Made by a program: the position numbers and the translations under genes. Below are positions 23,462 through 36,127 of a DNA stretch of 64,000 nt, piece after piece. Origin of the DNA: Girardinichthys multiradiatus (taxonomy: Eukaryota > Chordata > Actinopteri > Cyprinodontiformes > Goodeidae); assembly GCF_021462225.1 (NCBI RefSeq), contig NC_061800.1, positions 17,158,749 to 17,222,748 on the forward strand, given 5' to 3'. The notes beneath the pieces are model-generated. The model worked only from the letters and a program-made list of their open reading frames with translations. It was not told where the DNA came from and did no database searches. Within the stretch, counting starts at the first letter, position 1. The number at the start of each line of letters is the position of its first letter.

Positions 23462-24130
23462 TAATCAACAATTACCAATACCGGAGCATCCGGCACAATC
23501 CCCAGTGGCCGTTGTACTGACTTGGCCAGAGTTTGGGTTGCCATATCATCACTAGCTTAGCATCAAACGGGCGAAGAGACACTGAAAGATGTTCTATATT
23601 TGGTGTACAAAGTTGTTCTCCAACAACCACCGTGTTACACCATTCACTGTTTGCAAACCTCCTCCCAGTGACTTGCTGGTCACTGTCGGGTCTCTTTTCT
23701 GGCGGTACGGAGCTCCGAAGCCATCAATTTCCAAATCCCAGTCCAGATCATGCTGCTTCAACCAAGTTTCAGTGAATGCTAGAAGACACACACTTCTGTA
23801 TTCCGCCATGTACTTTACATTTCCCTGGAGTTCATCCAGTTTATTTTGGAGGGACTGGACATTAGCCAGCATGATGGTTGGAAGGGTAATCCTCCAATGT
23901 CCCAGCCTCCGGAGCCGCTCCCGCACACCGCCACGAGGTCTACATTTCCTCGCTCCTGGCCCCGACCTCCGGAACCCTGCCAAAGGATCAGACGACCGGA
24001 GAATCTCTGCTAGGAAAACCGCAGAGGAATCCAAAATGCCCATTTCAGAGCACATCATTAGCTGAGCTAATGAAAGGGTTGTGTTTATTATTTGAGTTAA
24101 ATCAGACGTTGTGACAGGCAAAGCTTTCTA

Positions 24131-26930
24131 AAGGAAAGCTGTGGGTCAAACAGCAGGAAGAAGAGCTTAGTTTCTGTACATTTTCTTCTACGTTTTCGTG
24201 GTTTATTTGGTGAGATTGGGAAATTTTGTCAAAATCAGTCCAGGAAGAGGAGGAGTCAGAACTGGAATCTCTGACCCCAGAGCACGTTCCCCCCTCTACT
24301 TGGTTTCATTCCAGCTGTGGACAGCGGCTAATGGAGGGACTAGACCATGCATCTGCTGAAGGCCTTGAAACTCACGGGTGAGTAAGGCTTCTACTTTGAA
24401 AAATCCTCGGATCCAAAAGTGACTACGATCACGCTGTGCGCATGCCACAAAGTTAAGTAACAAATTGCTGTTCTAGAATCCGACATTAATTCATAAAAAG
24501 GATGTAATAAGACAAGCGTGGCTTGACTTTTTATTCTAAGGCCTACAGAAGCAGCCCTGATTGAAACGGATTTCCCCCACGGCCTGGAGAGAAGAAGGCA
24601 TCCCACACCTTCTTGCATGCATGTCCAGGTAACATGTACCAGGTACAGAGATATAAAGGACTCATCTCGATGGCAGTTGTTGGCACTAAGGATGGCACAA
24701 CTCGTTATTAGGTGGTAATTATTTTTTTATATGTTATGGATAGCTATTATCTCCTAATACATGAAATCATCTGTTGAAAATTGCCTGGGGTTGTCTGTTT
24801 CTAATAATACATTTTGTCTGGTGATCAAAAGTGTGACAACTAAAGCAAGTTGAGAAAAACTATGTAAGGGAGCAGCACTGTAAGTTTTCTGTGGACAGAC
24901 AGAGTCTCTCTGTGTCTTTTCTTGTGTGCTTGAACCTGGAAGAGTGTGCCTAGACTGTGTGGGCGTGCATGCTGCTTGTCTAAAACGTCCGCAGGAGCTT
25001 GTTGTATTATCGACCACTGACTTATTTGACAAGAGATGACTGGCCAATCTAACCAAATATCTGCCTGTCTTTACACCAATCTGCCACCAGTTTATAGATC
25101 AACATTTGAAAAGCAGACGAAATACACACACTTGACACTGCTTGACACTTCTCATGCAGGAGTGGATAGTGACACTGTTTATGCTTACCAGAATGTTTTC
25201 CTTCAGCACTGTATTACTTTGTTTGGCATGACCAATGTTCTGCAATGGCTTCTGTTAAAGCCTTTCAAAAAATTGTATTTTTATTGCAGTGTAGGTCATA
25301 TTGCATTTGTATCTTCCCTTTAATTTCAGGTGTTTGTTCTACAGTAACAATAGTTTGGAGAACAATAATGGATTTCTTCACCACATACTTTATTTTATGT
25401 CATTTAATTTCTTCCACTCAACTAGCAGGATTCTTCGCCCTAAAAATAAACCAAATTTTTTTATTGGTCATTAGATGTTAAAGCATCATCTTTTTTTAAA
25501 GCACTTCTCGAGGAAAGGTTGGGTTGGGGTTGATGGGTGATGGGTTTGTTATAAGCCAAGGGAGCTGTACTTGTTCAGTGTAAATGGGTCTCTGCTTTCG
25601 GGAAAACGTTTCTGAAAGAGTAAGTGCTTCTGGAGCACAGATACTTCAAAAGTGTTACTGTTTTTGTCAAAGTGTATGTAAAAAAAACATTTAACACATT
25701 GCAACTGATTTCTGCTACCAGTCAGCTTCACTGACTGAGATGTTCATTACTGTACCAACTAATTTCATTGGTTATCAAAACTTTAATCACTGTCAAAACT
25801 AATCTGTACTAATAATTGAATCTGAAATAGGATCTATAACTTTCCATTGAGTTGATTTTTACTCATAAAGAAGAATAAAAGGTGACTTATTTTTAAGATC
25901 AATATTTATTCAAAGAATCAAGGAAAATCTAATCCTTTCCATAAGATTATTTAAGAAAACCAATTAATGTCTACTTGTTACAAAACAAGCAATTATAACC
26001 CTAGGCTACTAGATTTAGTGGGGATAGGTTAATCAAAAGATTAATGCTCCTACCCATAAGAATCAAAGCTGATTAATAACCTAAAGGTTATCAAGAGTTT
26101 GACTCTCAGTTGTCAAGAGGAACATGTAAAATGGATTTTCATGATCTATTCTAATCTAATCCAACGGGAAAACAAAATGAAACAAGGGTGGCCTAAAGAT
26201 TCAAAGCCTAGGGTAATCCATCAGCTTTCAGTATGAGGCCACCATCAGTAGGGTAGTAAACAAGCCCCTTATTGGTGAAACAGGTGGCTTATTATCTCAA
26301 AATGTATGTTTTTGCTTGTCCGACGAAGTTGGCAGGACAGCAAACAATCATCTGTTGGCTCATGCTACATGTCTACTAATACTAAATGCAGGAAATAATT
26401 TAATTCTTAATTGATTAATTAGCAATAATAGTGCTATTATAGTTTATAGTATGAGTAATTCTAGATTTTTTTAGATTTCGACTTTAAAATCTTTTAAAAT
26501 AAATACAATTTAGAAAAATAAGCATAACCTCTTTTGTTAAACACACATCTGTGTGGGTGAGGAGGGTAACAGTCAAAGCACGTATTTGATGCAGATCTAC
26601 AGATATTCAGGAGTAAATGAATAAACGTAAATTTTTTAGTTTACTGTAGCACTGAAGCATAGACAGGATGTCACCTTTTATTCGTTTGGCCTCTGGCTTT
26701 GTTTTCCATTTGACATAATTGTTTTGACCTCTAGGTGTGGGCTGGTTTTGAAACTGCTAGGAATTTGTAAATTTGAAGGTGTTTTAATGAGATACCAAAA
26801 GAAAACAGTTGGCAAGCTCTGAGTGGCAAGTCTGTTAAGCAACTGACTGCATGCTCTACGAAAGCAGTGAGCCTGACTGCTTAGGTGGCTAATATTAGCT
26901 TGTTATATTTGTTTTAATTAACAGGGGTTT
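24131..26930. other. Non-coding stretch, nothing recognised
   Basis: No supported gene in 2.8 kb. The short frames are random. Base composition resembles the fgf14 intron elsewhere, with no terminal repeats or LINE tails. Confidence 0.6.
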
Positions 26931-27180
26931 AAGATCTTGTGGCATTTGTGTGGCCACATTTTTGGGTGAAAAAAAATTCAGCAACTGGCTATGCTCCCCC
27001 TGCTTCCTCCTGCCACATGTACCCCATGGGCAAGGCACTTAACATGAGGTTGCCTTTTGATCTATGCATCCGTGTAGGAATGCAAGTGTGATTGGGTGTA
27101 TGGGGCTCTAGTGTAAAGCAGTTTAAGTGGTCAGTATGACTAAAAGAGCGCTATATATGATATATAAAGTGTTTTGCCAC
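26931..27180. repeat. Possible MITE/SINE-type repeat fragment
   Basis: Contains GGGTGTATGGGGCTCTAGTG, AAAGCAGTTTAAGTGGTCAG and AGAGCGCTATATATGATATA, the pattern of the 3' part of a common fish short repeat ending in a GCGCTATATAAAT-like word. Identity is recalled and only one copy is visible here. Confidence 0.4.
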
Positions 27181-28352
27181 TTCATCCCTAACAAGAAGAA
27201 ATTCATTTCAGCCAGTATAAAACTAATTGATTCATGTTCACAGTTCATAGTTCACCTTCTAAATACTTTGAAATAACACAGCTCCAACTTAAAGTATTTT
27301 GTCTGAAATAGAGTAAAGGATCATATCGGTCATGAAGTCTATTGCCTTGCATCTGTTTTACTCTTTTCTGTTGTGTTTGGTCACATAGTGAATGTTTTAT
27401 AATTGCCGAATTTTGAAACAGCTGTTTCAATTTGCATATTTTTATGCTTTTATTAACAGAAAAGAAAACTGAAATGTTGACAGAAAAGTGTCCATTTAGA
27501 CTTGGTTTGTAACTGTGGTCACTTTTAATCCTGTTATTAAGCTCAAGTCAGCAGAGACAGTTTGGTATGAGATTTTTGCTCTATTAAACTATCACTGCTC
27601 AGCAATACCAAATAAGAGCCAAATACTAAACCTTTAAGCAGCTATTAAACATACTTTGTATTAAGCCCACATTTCTGTGTAGAAAATAATTTTTGAGTCT
27701 GATGTAATATTCTAATCCTAAAATGTCGTGTTTGCCTTAGCTGTATGGTAATTAAAAGAAATAAAGGCTTTATGTAAATAATCTATATAACATTTTTCAC
27801 TTAGTGAATTGAGTTACTGAATGAAATGAACTCTTCAGTAATATTCGAATTTATTGAGTAAGAGTATTGTTTTGTCAGTTATAATTGTTTATGGATGGGA
27901 GATGGAGCTTTGAACTCTTCATTCGGCCATCCTGCAGTTTTATCACAACAAAGAACATCAGGCAGCAAAAACCCCTCAGCGTAACCCGATAGTTGGAGCT
28001 TAAGCCTTCTGTTGATACCTTTGCGTGTTAAGCGATGCTGAAGGTAACAAGGGGTACTTTAAAGCTCTAAAACAGCACTGTTGAAAGATGTGAAAATGAC
28101 CTTCAGGTTATCCACTCTTTAGTAGAAGAAGCACAACAAAAATAAAAATCCCTTATCCTCAGTGCAGAACACTGAGCAGAGTTTATTTAAAACTTAATTT
28201 GAGATTAATGGAAAAATTTATTCTATTTTTGAACACATAAAATGGTACCATTTTCTGTTTGTGAAAACAAAAAAAATTTCCCAAAATTATTGCTAAAATC
28301 TTGTCACTTTTTCTTGACCTCCATAATTGTGTATCATGTCACCACCAGTAAG
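27181..28352. other. Non-coding stretch, nothing recognised
   Basis: AT-rich, with no frame, RNA gene or repeat that I can support. Confidence 0.55.
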
Positions 28353-29306
28353 TCGCAATTCAATGCATTTAGGCATATAGAAATGGTCAAGACGATCTGC
28401 TGCAGTTCAAACCGAGCATCAGAATGGGGATTTAAGGTGATTTAAGTGACTTTGAACGTGGCATGGTCTGAGTATTTCAGAAACTGCTGATCTACTGGGA
28501 TTTTCACGCACTACCATCTCTAGGGTTTATAGAGAATGGTCTGAAAAAGAGAAAATAGTTCTGTGGGTACAAATGCCTTGTTGATGCCAGTGGTCAGAGG
28601 AGAATGGCCAGACTGGTGCGAGCTGATAGAAAAGCAACAGTAACTCAAATAACCACTCGTTACAACCAAGGCATGCAGAAGAGCATCTCTGAACGCACAA
28701 CACGTCAAACTTTGAGGCGGATGGGCTACAGCAGCAGAAGACCATACCCACACCAGGTGCCACTCCTGTCAGCTAAGAACAGCAAACTGAGGCTACTATT
28801 CACACAGACTCACCAAAATTGGACAATAGAAGATTGGAAAAACGTTGCCTGGTCTGATGAGTCTCGATTTCTGCTGCAACATTCAGATGGTAGGGTCAGA
28901 ATTTGGCCTCAGCAACATGAAAGCGTGGATCCATCCTGCCTTGTATCAGCGGTTCAGGCTGGTGGTGGTGGTGTAATGGTGTGGGGGATATTTTCTTGGC
29001 ACACTTTTGGGCCCCTTAGTACCAATTGAGCCACAGCCTACCTGAGTATTGTTGCTGACCATGTCCATCCTTTTATGACCATAGTGTATCCATCTTCTGA
29101 TGGTTACTTCCAGCAGGATATAGCGCCATGTCATAAAGCACGAATCATCTCAGACTGCTTTCTTGAACATGACAATGAGTTCACTGTACTCAAATGGCCT
29201 CCACAGTCACCAGATCTCAATCCAATAGAGCACCTTTGGGATGTGGTGGAACGAGAGGTTCAACTTCGTACTAGCAAGGTGTACCTAATAAAGTGGCCGG
29301 TGAGTG
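28353..29306 (+). mobile_element. Tc1/mariner element, DD36E type, copy 2, truncated
   Basis: Same family as 5101-6243. The right end (AAGTGGCCGGTGAGTG, 29291-29306) is present, but the left terminal repeat is missing: similarity starts abruptly at CAATGCATTTAGGCAT near 28360. Encloses a multiply deleted transposase gene on the plus strand. Confidence 0.85.
28424..29285 (+). pseudogene. DD36E transposase pseudogene, copy 2
   Basis: Starts at the family ATG (28424), but the following codons are altered and interrupted. Small deletions remove part of the helix-turn-helix region and the ERQFCGRK block. 28604-29029 is open (MARLVRADRKATVTQITTRY, WSDESRFLLQHSDGRVRIW with the first catalytic Asp, GGGGVMVWGIFSWHTFGPL) and ends in a stop where about 15 bases of the family sequence are missing. 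29075-29332 carries the second Asp (YFQQDIAPCH) and the Glu (NPIEHLWDVVE), 36 residues apart. The last 50 or so codons are deleted, so the frame runs into the terminal repeat (KVYLIKWPVSV). All three catalytic acids are retained but the gene cannot work. Confidence 0.85.
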
Positions 29307-30870
29307 TTTATTTTATTTGCTTTTTAAGTTAACATGCCTGTTTCTAATCATGCTATGTGAATTCAGCAGTTGTTATTTAAAACAAAAACCTTATGATAGG
29401 CTTTGTTCAGAAATTCTCTCTTATTTGGCGACCCTTCCTTCTTCTCTGAGTTGAATAATCAGACTATGTTGCTGAGGCTCCCATTGTCTGCACACCCTGT
29501 CTACGTGACTTTTATACATATGAGAGTGGGATATCATTGTGGATGTCGCCCAGCTTTCTGTAGGTTGACCTTTTTCTATGGATTAATAGGTTTTATGCTT
29601 ACAGCATTAATACATTTCTTGGTTCCCACAGTGGGGATATGAGCAGTCTCTATGCATATTGCTAAGCCTGCCCCTCCTCATATGAACCTCTACTCATCTA
29701 CTTTTTAGCTTCCTAATCTACACCTATAGTTTTGTATGTGTTCTTAATGCTTAATCTTTTGGATTGAGCCTTTTTATGACTGTTAGTAAAAGCAATGTAC
29801 TCTGTTAAAGTAGTTTTTTTTTTTTTTTTAAGCATAGATCATTTTCAACTGTATCTACCTCTATTTCTTGCAATTATTATTCCTGGTATTTTTTCCAAAG
29901 AGCTCATTCCCTTTATTACCATCCCCAATCGAATTTTTTTAAAGATTATTCAAGTCCTTTTGGTTTGCTGTGTCTGCTCTTCGTTGCCATCTCTCTCTTT
30001 TTTCTGTGCTGATTTTGAAGGGCTGAGCAGTTTCGGCCCTCACATTGTCTGTGGCCAAGGTCAATTATGGCCTTTCCATTCAGAGCATGGCCAATCACAT
30101 GCTAAGGAGCCACTGATGTGGAGCACCAGGCGGGGGGAGATTGAGCGGGTAGAAAATCAACCATTTGGTGCCTCAGAAATTATTCGATTTTCCACTGGTG
30201 TGAAAGTGTGTGCTATGTCTGAGTCTCCTTCACTTTGTTTTCCTTCAGTGTATTCAACATTTTCCCAAAGTACAGGATATTGACTAGAATTGTACAGGCA
30301 ACAGCTCTGAATGTAAGGCGAGTAAAGCTTTGTTACCTTTTGTTAAGTTCTGCATAAAAACATTCCAGGTCCAAGTGCTGTTGACGTTTTTATTGAGCAC
30401 GAGAATTAAAGCTTAAGAACATTAAATAGGCACAAAGTCATAATTTATGAATGAAATGGACATGAATGAAAACTGCGGTTGATTTTGTGTGTTCCCAGAA
30501 ATGATCTTCTTTGCGTAAAAACTCAGTGATTTCCAAGAATGATACTTTGTAGCCCTTCAGGGAATAACAGAAACAATGTAGTATACTCAAAAGTGTAAAT
30601 AAAGCTCTTTCCATTAAAGAAGGACAGTTGGTTTTTCAAGTGTAGTTTGTAATACTGCTCAAATTATTTCAATTAAAAACAATTAAAGTACGACCCTACC
30701 TTATAAACAATTTTCACTTAATCTGCTGCCAGCAGTATTTTCTAATGAAGAAGTGTAATGCAAAAAACATCCAATTAACCAGAGACGCGCAGATCAGGTT
30801 GTTCCTGGCCATCCAGACCTGCCAACTTTTTGTCTTAAAACTGTAAGAATCTACTACAGGTTCTTTGATA
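29307..30870. other. Non-coding stretch, nothing recognised
   Basis: The longest open frame (29795-30283) has no domain, starts in a poly-T tract and does not look coding. No repeats identified. Confidence 0.5.
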
Positions 30871-31085
30871 ACTGGTAAATGGTAAATGGCCTGCACTTGT
30901 ATAGCACTTTATCAAGTCCTCAGAGATCCCAAAGTGCTTTACATTACAATCAGTCATCCACCCATTCATCCACACATTCACACATTGACAGTGGTGAGGT
31001 ACATTGTAGGCACAGCTGCCTTGGGGCAGACTGACAGAAGTGAGGCTGCCGTACAATCTGCGCCACTGAGCCTTCTGACCAAAAT
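30871..31085. repeat. MITE-like repeat (GGTAAATGG family)
   Basis: Starts with a doubled GGTAAATGGTAAATGGCC, then CACTTGTATAGCACTTTATC, CCCAAAGTGCTTTACATTAC and CATTCATCCACACATTCACA. This pattern is common in fish genomes and is usually ascribed to a non-autonomous hAT-like element. Only one copy is visible here; no coding. Confidence 0.6.
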
Positions 31086-31237
31086 CAGCAGGGTGATTGA
31101 TAAATGTAGGAGTTTTGAATCCAACAGAAAATAAAGAAATTACAAATTTATTAAACTACAAAAATTGCGTGAAAATACAAGTTTTTATTGATACTTTTGT
31201 CCCGAGGGTTCAATAGGGGTTGAAGAGGTAAATCTGA

Positions 31238-31575
31238 GGGCTGCATGGTTGTGCAGTTGATAGCACTGTTGCCTTGCAGCCTGGGTTCAACTCCCAGCCT
31301 GGGACCTTCTTGCTGCACAGAGTTTGCATGTTCTCCATGTGCATGCGTGGGTTCTTGCCAGGGACTCTGGCTTACTCCCACAGTCCAAAAACATGACTGT
31401 TGGGTTAATTGGTCTCTCTAAAATTGCCCATAGGCATGTACATGGTTGTGTGTCTCTGTGTTGCCCTGTGATGGACAGGCGACCTGTCCAGGGTGTACCC
31501 CGCCTCTCTGAAGATAGGCACCAGTTCCCCCGCAACTCAGTATGTAAGAAGCAGGTATAGAAAATGGACGACTGG
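31238..31575 (+). mobile_element. tRNA-derived SINE-like repeat, copy 2
   Basis: Head GGGCTGCATGGTTGTGCAGT, a weak A-box, and B-box-like GGGTTCAACTCCC (31283-31295). The body is shared with copies 1 and 3 (AGTTTGCATGTTCTCCATGT, GGCGACCTGTCCAGGGTGTA). Ends at AAGCAGGTATAGAAAATGGA. Confidence 0.8.
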
Positions 31576-32440
31576 AGGTAACTTTAGGTTCACTTTTCTA
31601 CAACAAGGCTGTTTACAAACCATTAACAATTAAATTTGTTTTACATTGCGTATTTGGTCCTTTAGCAGCACACTGTATTGGCCATCTTTATGGCAATATC
31701 TCAAACAATTTCTTATAATAATTTGCTCAATATGTTATCAGTCACTTGGCTGTAATTCCTAGCTGTCCTTAAACAGAGGTCTGGGTGCTAATGTGGTAAA
31801 ATGGTGAAAATTGTCTAAAGAAAAAGCAAGTGTGCTTGTAGCAACACAATGATTATCATAAAAGCCTCCAACATGCCAATGACACACTTAAAACACCGGC
31901 AGTAAACAATGCATCTGACATCGGCTGCCTTCTCTGCTCTGAGCTACAAATAAAGCTGATGACAGTGGCCTTCTCATTCCACAAACAAACCACCTCCGCA
32001 TGTTCAGCCTCCATAAACAAAAAAAACAAAAAACAACTTGTGCTTATGTGAAGGCATTTGATTAGCAACAATTAGGGCCTTGGCAGCAGCTTGTATGATT
32101 ACATCTACTCAGGGCTGTTTTGTATGTGTTACATAAGGAATCACTGCCGTGCTAAACCTGGCTGCCATCTGAATGATGTGGCCAGGTTTACAGCCACCAA
32201 GATAGAGTTTCAGCTCACCTTTATGGGGAAAAATGTTAGTGATTAACAATTTAAAGTAACTTCTGGAACCATAAAGGTAAAATTGTTGTATTTGATTAGT
32301 TTTGTAGTTTGTTAAGCATGAGCAAGACATGTTTAGTGTTTATTTTAGACCAGACCTGATTTGGTTCAAGAAATGTACCTTTCCTTATGATAGCTGGCTC
32401 AAGCAGGGCCATGTTTTAAAATTAATTAAATAAAAAATTA
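31576..32440. other. Non-coding stretch, nothing recognised
   Basis: No gene or repeat that I can support. Confidence 0.55.
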
Positions 32441-32925
32441 CATAAAAATAAAAATACCATATTTTTCTTCACATTTTTTACCTTATAATCACACATTTCA
32501 GTTTACCTTACTGGGATTTTATAGAAAGTAATGTATAAGTGTGAAGTGGAGTAAAAAGGGTTTTAATTTTTTTATCAAATGGCCCTCCATTTTCTCATCA
32601 ACAGCTTTCTTGTGCTTGCTAAACAAATCTATGATGGTGCCCCCACCATGTTTCACAGTGGGCATGATGTGTTCAGGGTGATATGCAGTAATGGTTTTTC
32701 CCATCAAAAGGAGCTGAATACAAATGTATGCTATGGATAGATTTTTTTTTTTTATTCAGAACATTTTTGAAAACCATGCATCATTTTCCTTACATTTTAC
32801 AGTTGTGCACAATTTGTGTCAGCCCATTACACAAAAACAACATAAAATACATATACGTTTCTAGTTGTAACAGGAGAAAAACTGAAAAGATTCTCATGGT
32901 GTGTATAAGTTTGCAAGACAGTCAG
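32441..32925 (-). mobile_element. Decayed Tc1-like remnant
   Basis: Minus strand 32519-32707 reads TITAYHPEHIMPTVKHGGGT, a degenerate version of the Tc1 block that precedes VMVWG. Flanks resemble the long Tc1 terminal repeats of the TTGCAAAAGTATTC type (CCATGCATCATTTTCCTTAC near 32773). The catalytic core is gone. Confidence 0.6.
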
Positions 32926-32987
32926 TTTTATAAATAATATTCAGTCAACTCCATGCCTATTAGAAGACTTCTTACATCTTTTCAAAA

Positions 32988-35900
32988 TATCAGAATCAGA
33001 ATCAGCTTTATTGCCAATTTCGTACATACAAACAAGGAATTTGACTCCGGTACACTTTGCTCTTTTGTTCTGTTTTTGCATTACAGAATATACAAATTTA
33101 CAATGTACAATGTACAATATACACATATCTAATAAAAAAGGTGCATTTGCAACATCTGTATGCTGTTGTTTTGTACTCTATTAAATGTTCATCAGAGAAA
33201 GAGCCTGGGGGAAAAAACTGTCACTGTGGCGGCTGGTTTTAGTGAACAGTGCTCTGTAGCGGCGGCCTGAAGGTAAAACTCTAAACAGTTTATGTGCAGG
33301 GTGTGTTGGGTGTGCAGAGATTTTAGCAGCTCTTTTCCTGACCCTAGACCTGTATAAGTCATGGATGGAGGGAAGATCAGCCCTGATTATTCTCTCTGCA
33401 TTCCTGATTATTCGTTGCAGTCTGGACCTGTCCTGTTTTGTGGATGAGCCAAACCACACTGAGATGGATGAAGACAGGACAGACTGAATGATGGCAGTGT
33501 AGCAGCTCCTGTGGAAGGTTGAACTTCTTGAGTTGCCTCAGGAAGTACAGTCTCTGCTGGGCTTTCTTTCAAACAGTGTCTATGTGTGAAGACCATCTCA
33601 GGTCCTCAGAGATGGTGGTTCCTAAGAACCTGAAGTGGTCCATGGCCGATACAGTGTTGTTGAGGATGGTGAGGGGGGTGTATGGGGGTGGTGTTCTCCG
33701 AAGGTCCACCACCATTCCCACAGTCTTGAGTGGGTTCAGTTCAAGGTAGTTCTGACTGCACCAGTGTACCAGCCGATCCACCTGCTGTCTGTATGCAGAC
33801 TCATCACCGTCCTGGATCAGTCAAATGACAGTGGTGTCATCTGCAAACTTAAGGAGTTTCACGGACGAGTCCAATGAGGTGCATTCATTTGTGTACAGGG
33901 AGAAGAGGAGTGGGGATAGAACACACCCCTGGGGAGCACCAGTACTTATTGATCTGGATCGGGAGAAGATGCTCCCCAGTCTCACCTGCTGCTGTCGGTC
34001 CGTCAGGAAGCTGTTGATCCACTGACAGGTGGAGGCTGGGACGTTGAGCTGGGTGAGCTTCTGGTGGAGAATGTCTGGTATGATGGTGTTGAAGGCCGAG
34101 CTGAAGTCTACAAACCGGATCCTGGCGTACATCCCTGGACAGTCGAGGTGTTGCAGGATGAAGTGTAGACCTAAGGTAACAGCATCATCTGCCGACCTGT
34201 TTGCTCGGTAAGCAAATTGCAGGGGGTCCAGCAGGGGGCCTGTGATGTCTTTCAGGTGCTTCAACACCAGCCACTCAAAGGACTTCATGATCACAGACGT
34301 CAGGGCTACAAGCCTGTAGTCATTTAATCCTACGATGGTGGGTTTCTTGGGCACCAGGATGATGGTGGATCGTTTGAGGCAGGAGGGGACCTCACATTTC
34401 TCCAGTGACTTGTTGAAGATCCTTGTGAAGTTCGGAGCGAGTTGATTTGCACAGGCTTTCAGGCATGATGGGGAGACGTTATCAGGTCCTACAGCTTTCT
34501 TTGTTTTTATGCGCTGAAAGAGCCTGTTTACATCTTCCTCGGAGATCTTTAATGCAGGCAGAGGATCTGAAGGTAGTGGGTTAGTTGCTTTATGGGAGGA
34601 ATTTGTTCCTGAATAGGATGTGGAGGGGATGATTTGAGGTGTGAATGGCTTCTTGTCATGTCTGCAGTAGAAGCCATTCAGATGGTTGGCCAGGAGACGA
34701 CTCTGTTCAGGAAGGGTGGAAGGGCTCTTGTAGGCAGTCAGGTTTCTCAGACCAGTCCATACAGCTGAAGTGTCACCAGTAGAAAGGCTGTTCTTAAGCT
34801 TCTCACTATAGTTTCTCTTGGCTGCTTTGATCTCTTTTGTTAGTCTGTTCCTGGCCTGCTTGTACCACGCCCAATCTCTACTGCTGTGAGCTTCTTCCTT
34901 TTCCCTGCGCAGATTCCTGAGGTGTGGAGTAAACCATGGCTTGTTATTGCCAAAGGTGCAGAAGGTTTTGGTCTGCACACACATGTCCTCACAGAAACTG
35001 ATGTATGATGTCACCACATCAGTTAGTTGCTTTAGGTCAGTGGCTGAAGTTTCAAAAACAGTCCAGTCTGTGCATTCAAAGCAGGCCTGTAGCATCTGCT
35101 TTGATTCCTCAGTCCACTTCTTAACAGTGTGAACCTTGGGTTTGGAAGCTCTTAGTCTCTGTCTGTAGGTTGGGATGAGGTGGATTAGATAATGATCCGA
35201 AAAACCCAGAGCAGCCCTGGTAACAGCATGATATGAGTCCTTTAAAGCTGTGTAACAATGGTCCAGTGTGTTTTGGTCTCTGGTGGGACACTTAATATGC
35301 TGTCTGTATTTGGGGAGTTCATTGGAGAGGTTTGCTCTGTTAAAATCTCCCAGTATTATGATGAAAGAGTCCGTGTATTTTTTCTCCACGTCTGTAATCA
35401 GCTCACCAAGATGTTTTTCAGCAGCAGAAGTGCAGCCATGTGGTGGAAAATATGAGCCAATTATTATAAACGAGGAAAACCTTCTCGGTGAATAAAACGG
35501 TTTACAGTTTATGGAAAATGACTCCAGATCCGGACTACATGTTTTTCCCCAGCACTTCTATGTCTCTGCACCAACCTTCGTTTATATAAAAGCAGATTCC
35601 ACCTCCTCGCCTCTTCCCCGATAGCTCCGCGCTGCGATCCGCTCTGAGCAGCTGGAAGTCTGGCAACAGCAGTGCGCGGTCCGGGATGTTTTCACTCAGC
35701 CATGTATCGGTAAAGCTGAGAACCTCTGATCCGCAGAGGTACGTGTTTTTAGCAGTGAGAAGAAGCAGCTTGTCCATCTTGTGGCTTAGAGAGCGGACAT
35801 TTGCCAGGTGGATTGAAGGCAGTGGTGTGCGAAGTCCTCTTTTGCGGAGCTTTACCAGCACGCCAGCACGCTTTCCCCTTCGACGTTTTCGGCGCAGAAT

Positions 35901-36117
35901 CCCATATAGAGCCGCAGCTCCGCTTGCCAGAAGCTCAGTGAACCGCGGATCAATGAAAGATGGTGAAAAAAACCCAAGAGAGGACTCTCTGATGTTGAAG
36001 TTCCTCTCTACTGAATGAGACCACAGGATTGTGGCCCGACGAAAAACATAAAAACACACAAAAACAAAAACAAAGAGAGAGCGAAGCTCCGTGGCTGCCA
36101 TCGTCGGCGCCATCTTG
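32988..36117 (-). mobile_element. L2-like LINE, near full length
   Basis: Runs from a 5' end at about 36117 (ATGGCGCCGACGATGGCAGC on the minus strand) to a 3' tail of ATTCTG-type repeats (CAGAATCAGAATCAGC at 32991 in plus orientation), preceded by GGCAATAAAG. It has a single ORF with endonuclease and RT. The same family and the same tail type occur at 55888-60112. About 3.1 kb. Clade inferred from the RT blocks and tail; L2 (Maui-like) is the best guess. Confidence 0.85.
33181..36113 (-). pseudogene. L2-like LINE ORF (endonuclease-RT), broken
   Basis: Would encode the nickase and reverse transcriptase for target-primed insertion. The N-terminal part 35535-36113 is basic (RRKRRRGKRAG) and starts the endonuclease (LPSIHLANVRSLSHKMDKLL, LSFTDTWLSE). 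A frame change lies between 35535 and 35390. The long open part 33821-35389 (522 codons) has IILGDFNRANLSNELPKYRQ, AALGFSDHYLIHLIPTY, the RT blocks DPLQFAYRANRSADDAV, RIRFVDFSSAFNTIIPD and GAPQGCVLSPLLFSLY, and the catalytic LLKFADDTTVI. A TGA then follows (33818-33820). The thumb FRFLGTTISEDLRW lies in 33569-33781, which ends in a second TGA, and a small deletion shifts the frame near 33480. The C-terminus is at 33181-33459. The RT core is intact but the ORF is not. Confidence 0.88.
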
Positions 36118-36127
36118 GTATATTATA

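Larger units (their letters stand above)
20410..24130 (-). mobile_element. Old L2-like LINE, split by a Tc1 element
   Basis: Minus-strand remnants in order. 23594-24121 carries the ORF N-terminus with the endonuclease start (RITLPTIMLANVQSLQNKLD, CLLAFTETWL). After the Tc1 insertion, 21647-21853 continues with ATCPTLHSKCLDLCFG-like and PLGMSDHRVVYLIPTY (SDH block). 21347-21643 is the linker, then come PDPLQFAYRPNRGVEDALGT near 20760 (RT) and YKYLGVLIDENLSFES near 20610 (thumb). The catalytic FADD block is deleted. Stops and frameshifts occur throughout. The decay contrasts with the much fresher Tc1 inside it. Confidence 0.75.

Noticed and set aside
23589..24065. 158-residue plus-strand frame
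   Set aside because: It is antisense to the LINE endonuclease frame at 23594-24121, which has recognisable motifs. The plus frame is its shadow.
29795..30283. 162-residue plus-strand frame with hydrophobic start
   Set aside because: The hydrophobic part comes from T-rich DNA. No domain, no splice logic, no homologous feel. I left it as non-coding.
31280..31330. Apparent inverted segment in SINE copy 2 (GGACCTTCTTGCTGCA mirrored)
   Set aside because: It resembles the mirrored head of copy 1, but the normal family sequence at that point (GGGGTCTTTCTGCATG) is similar enough that plain divergence could produce it.
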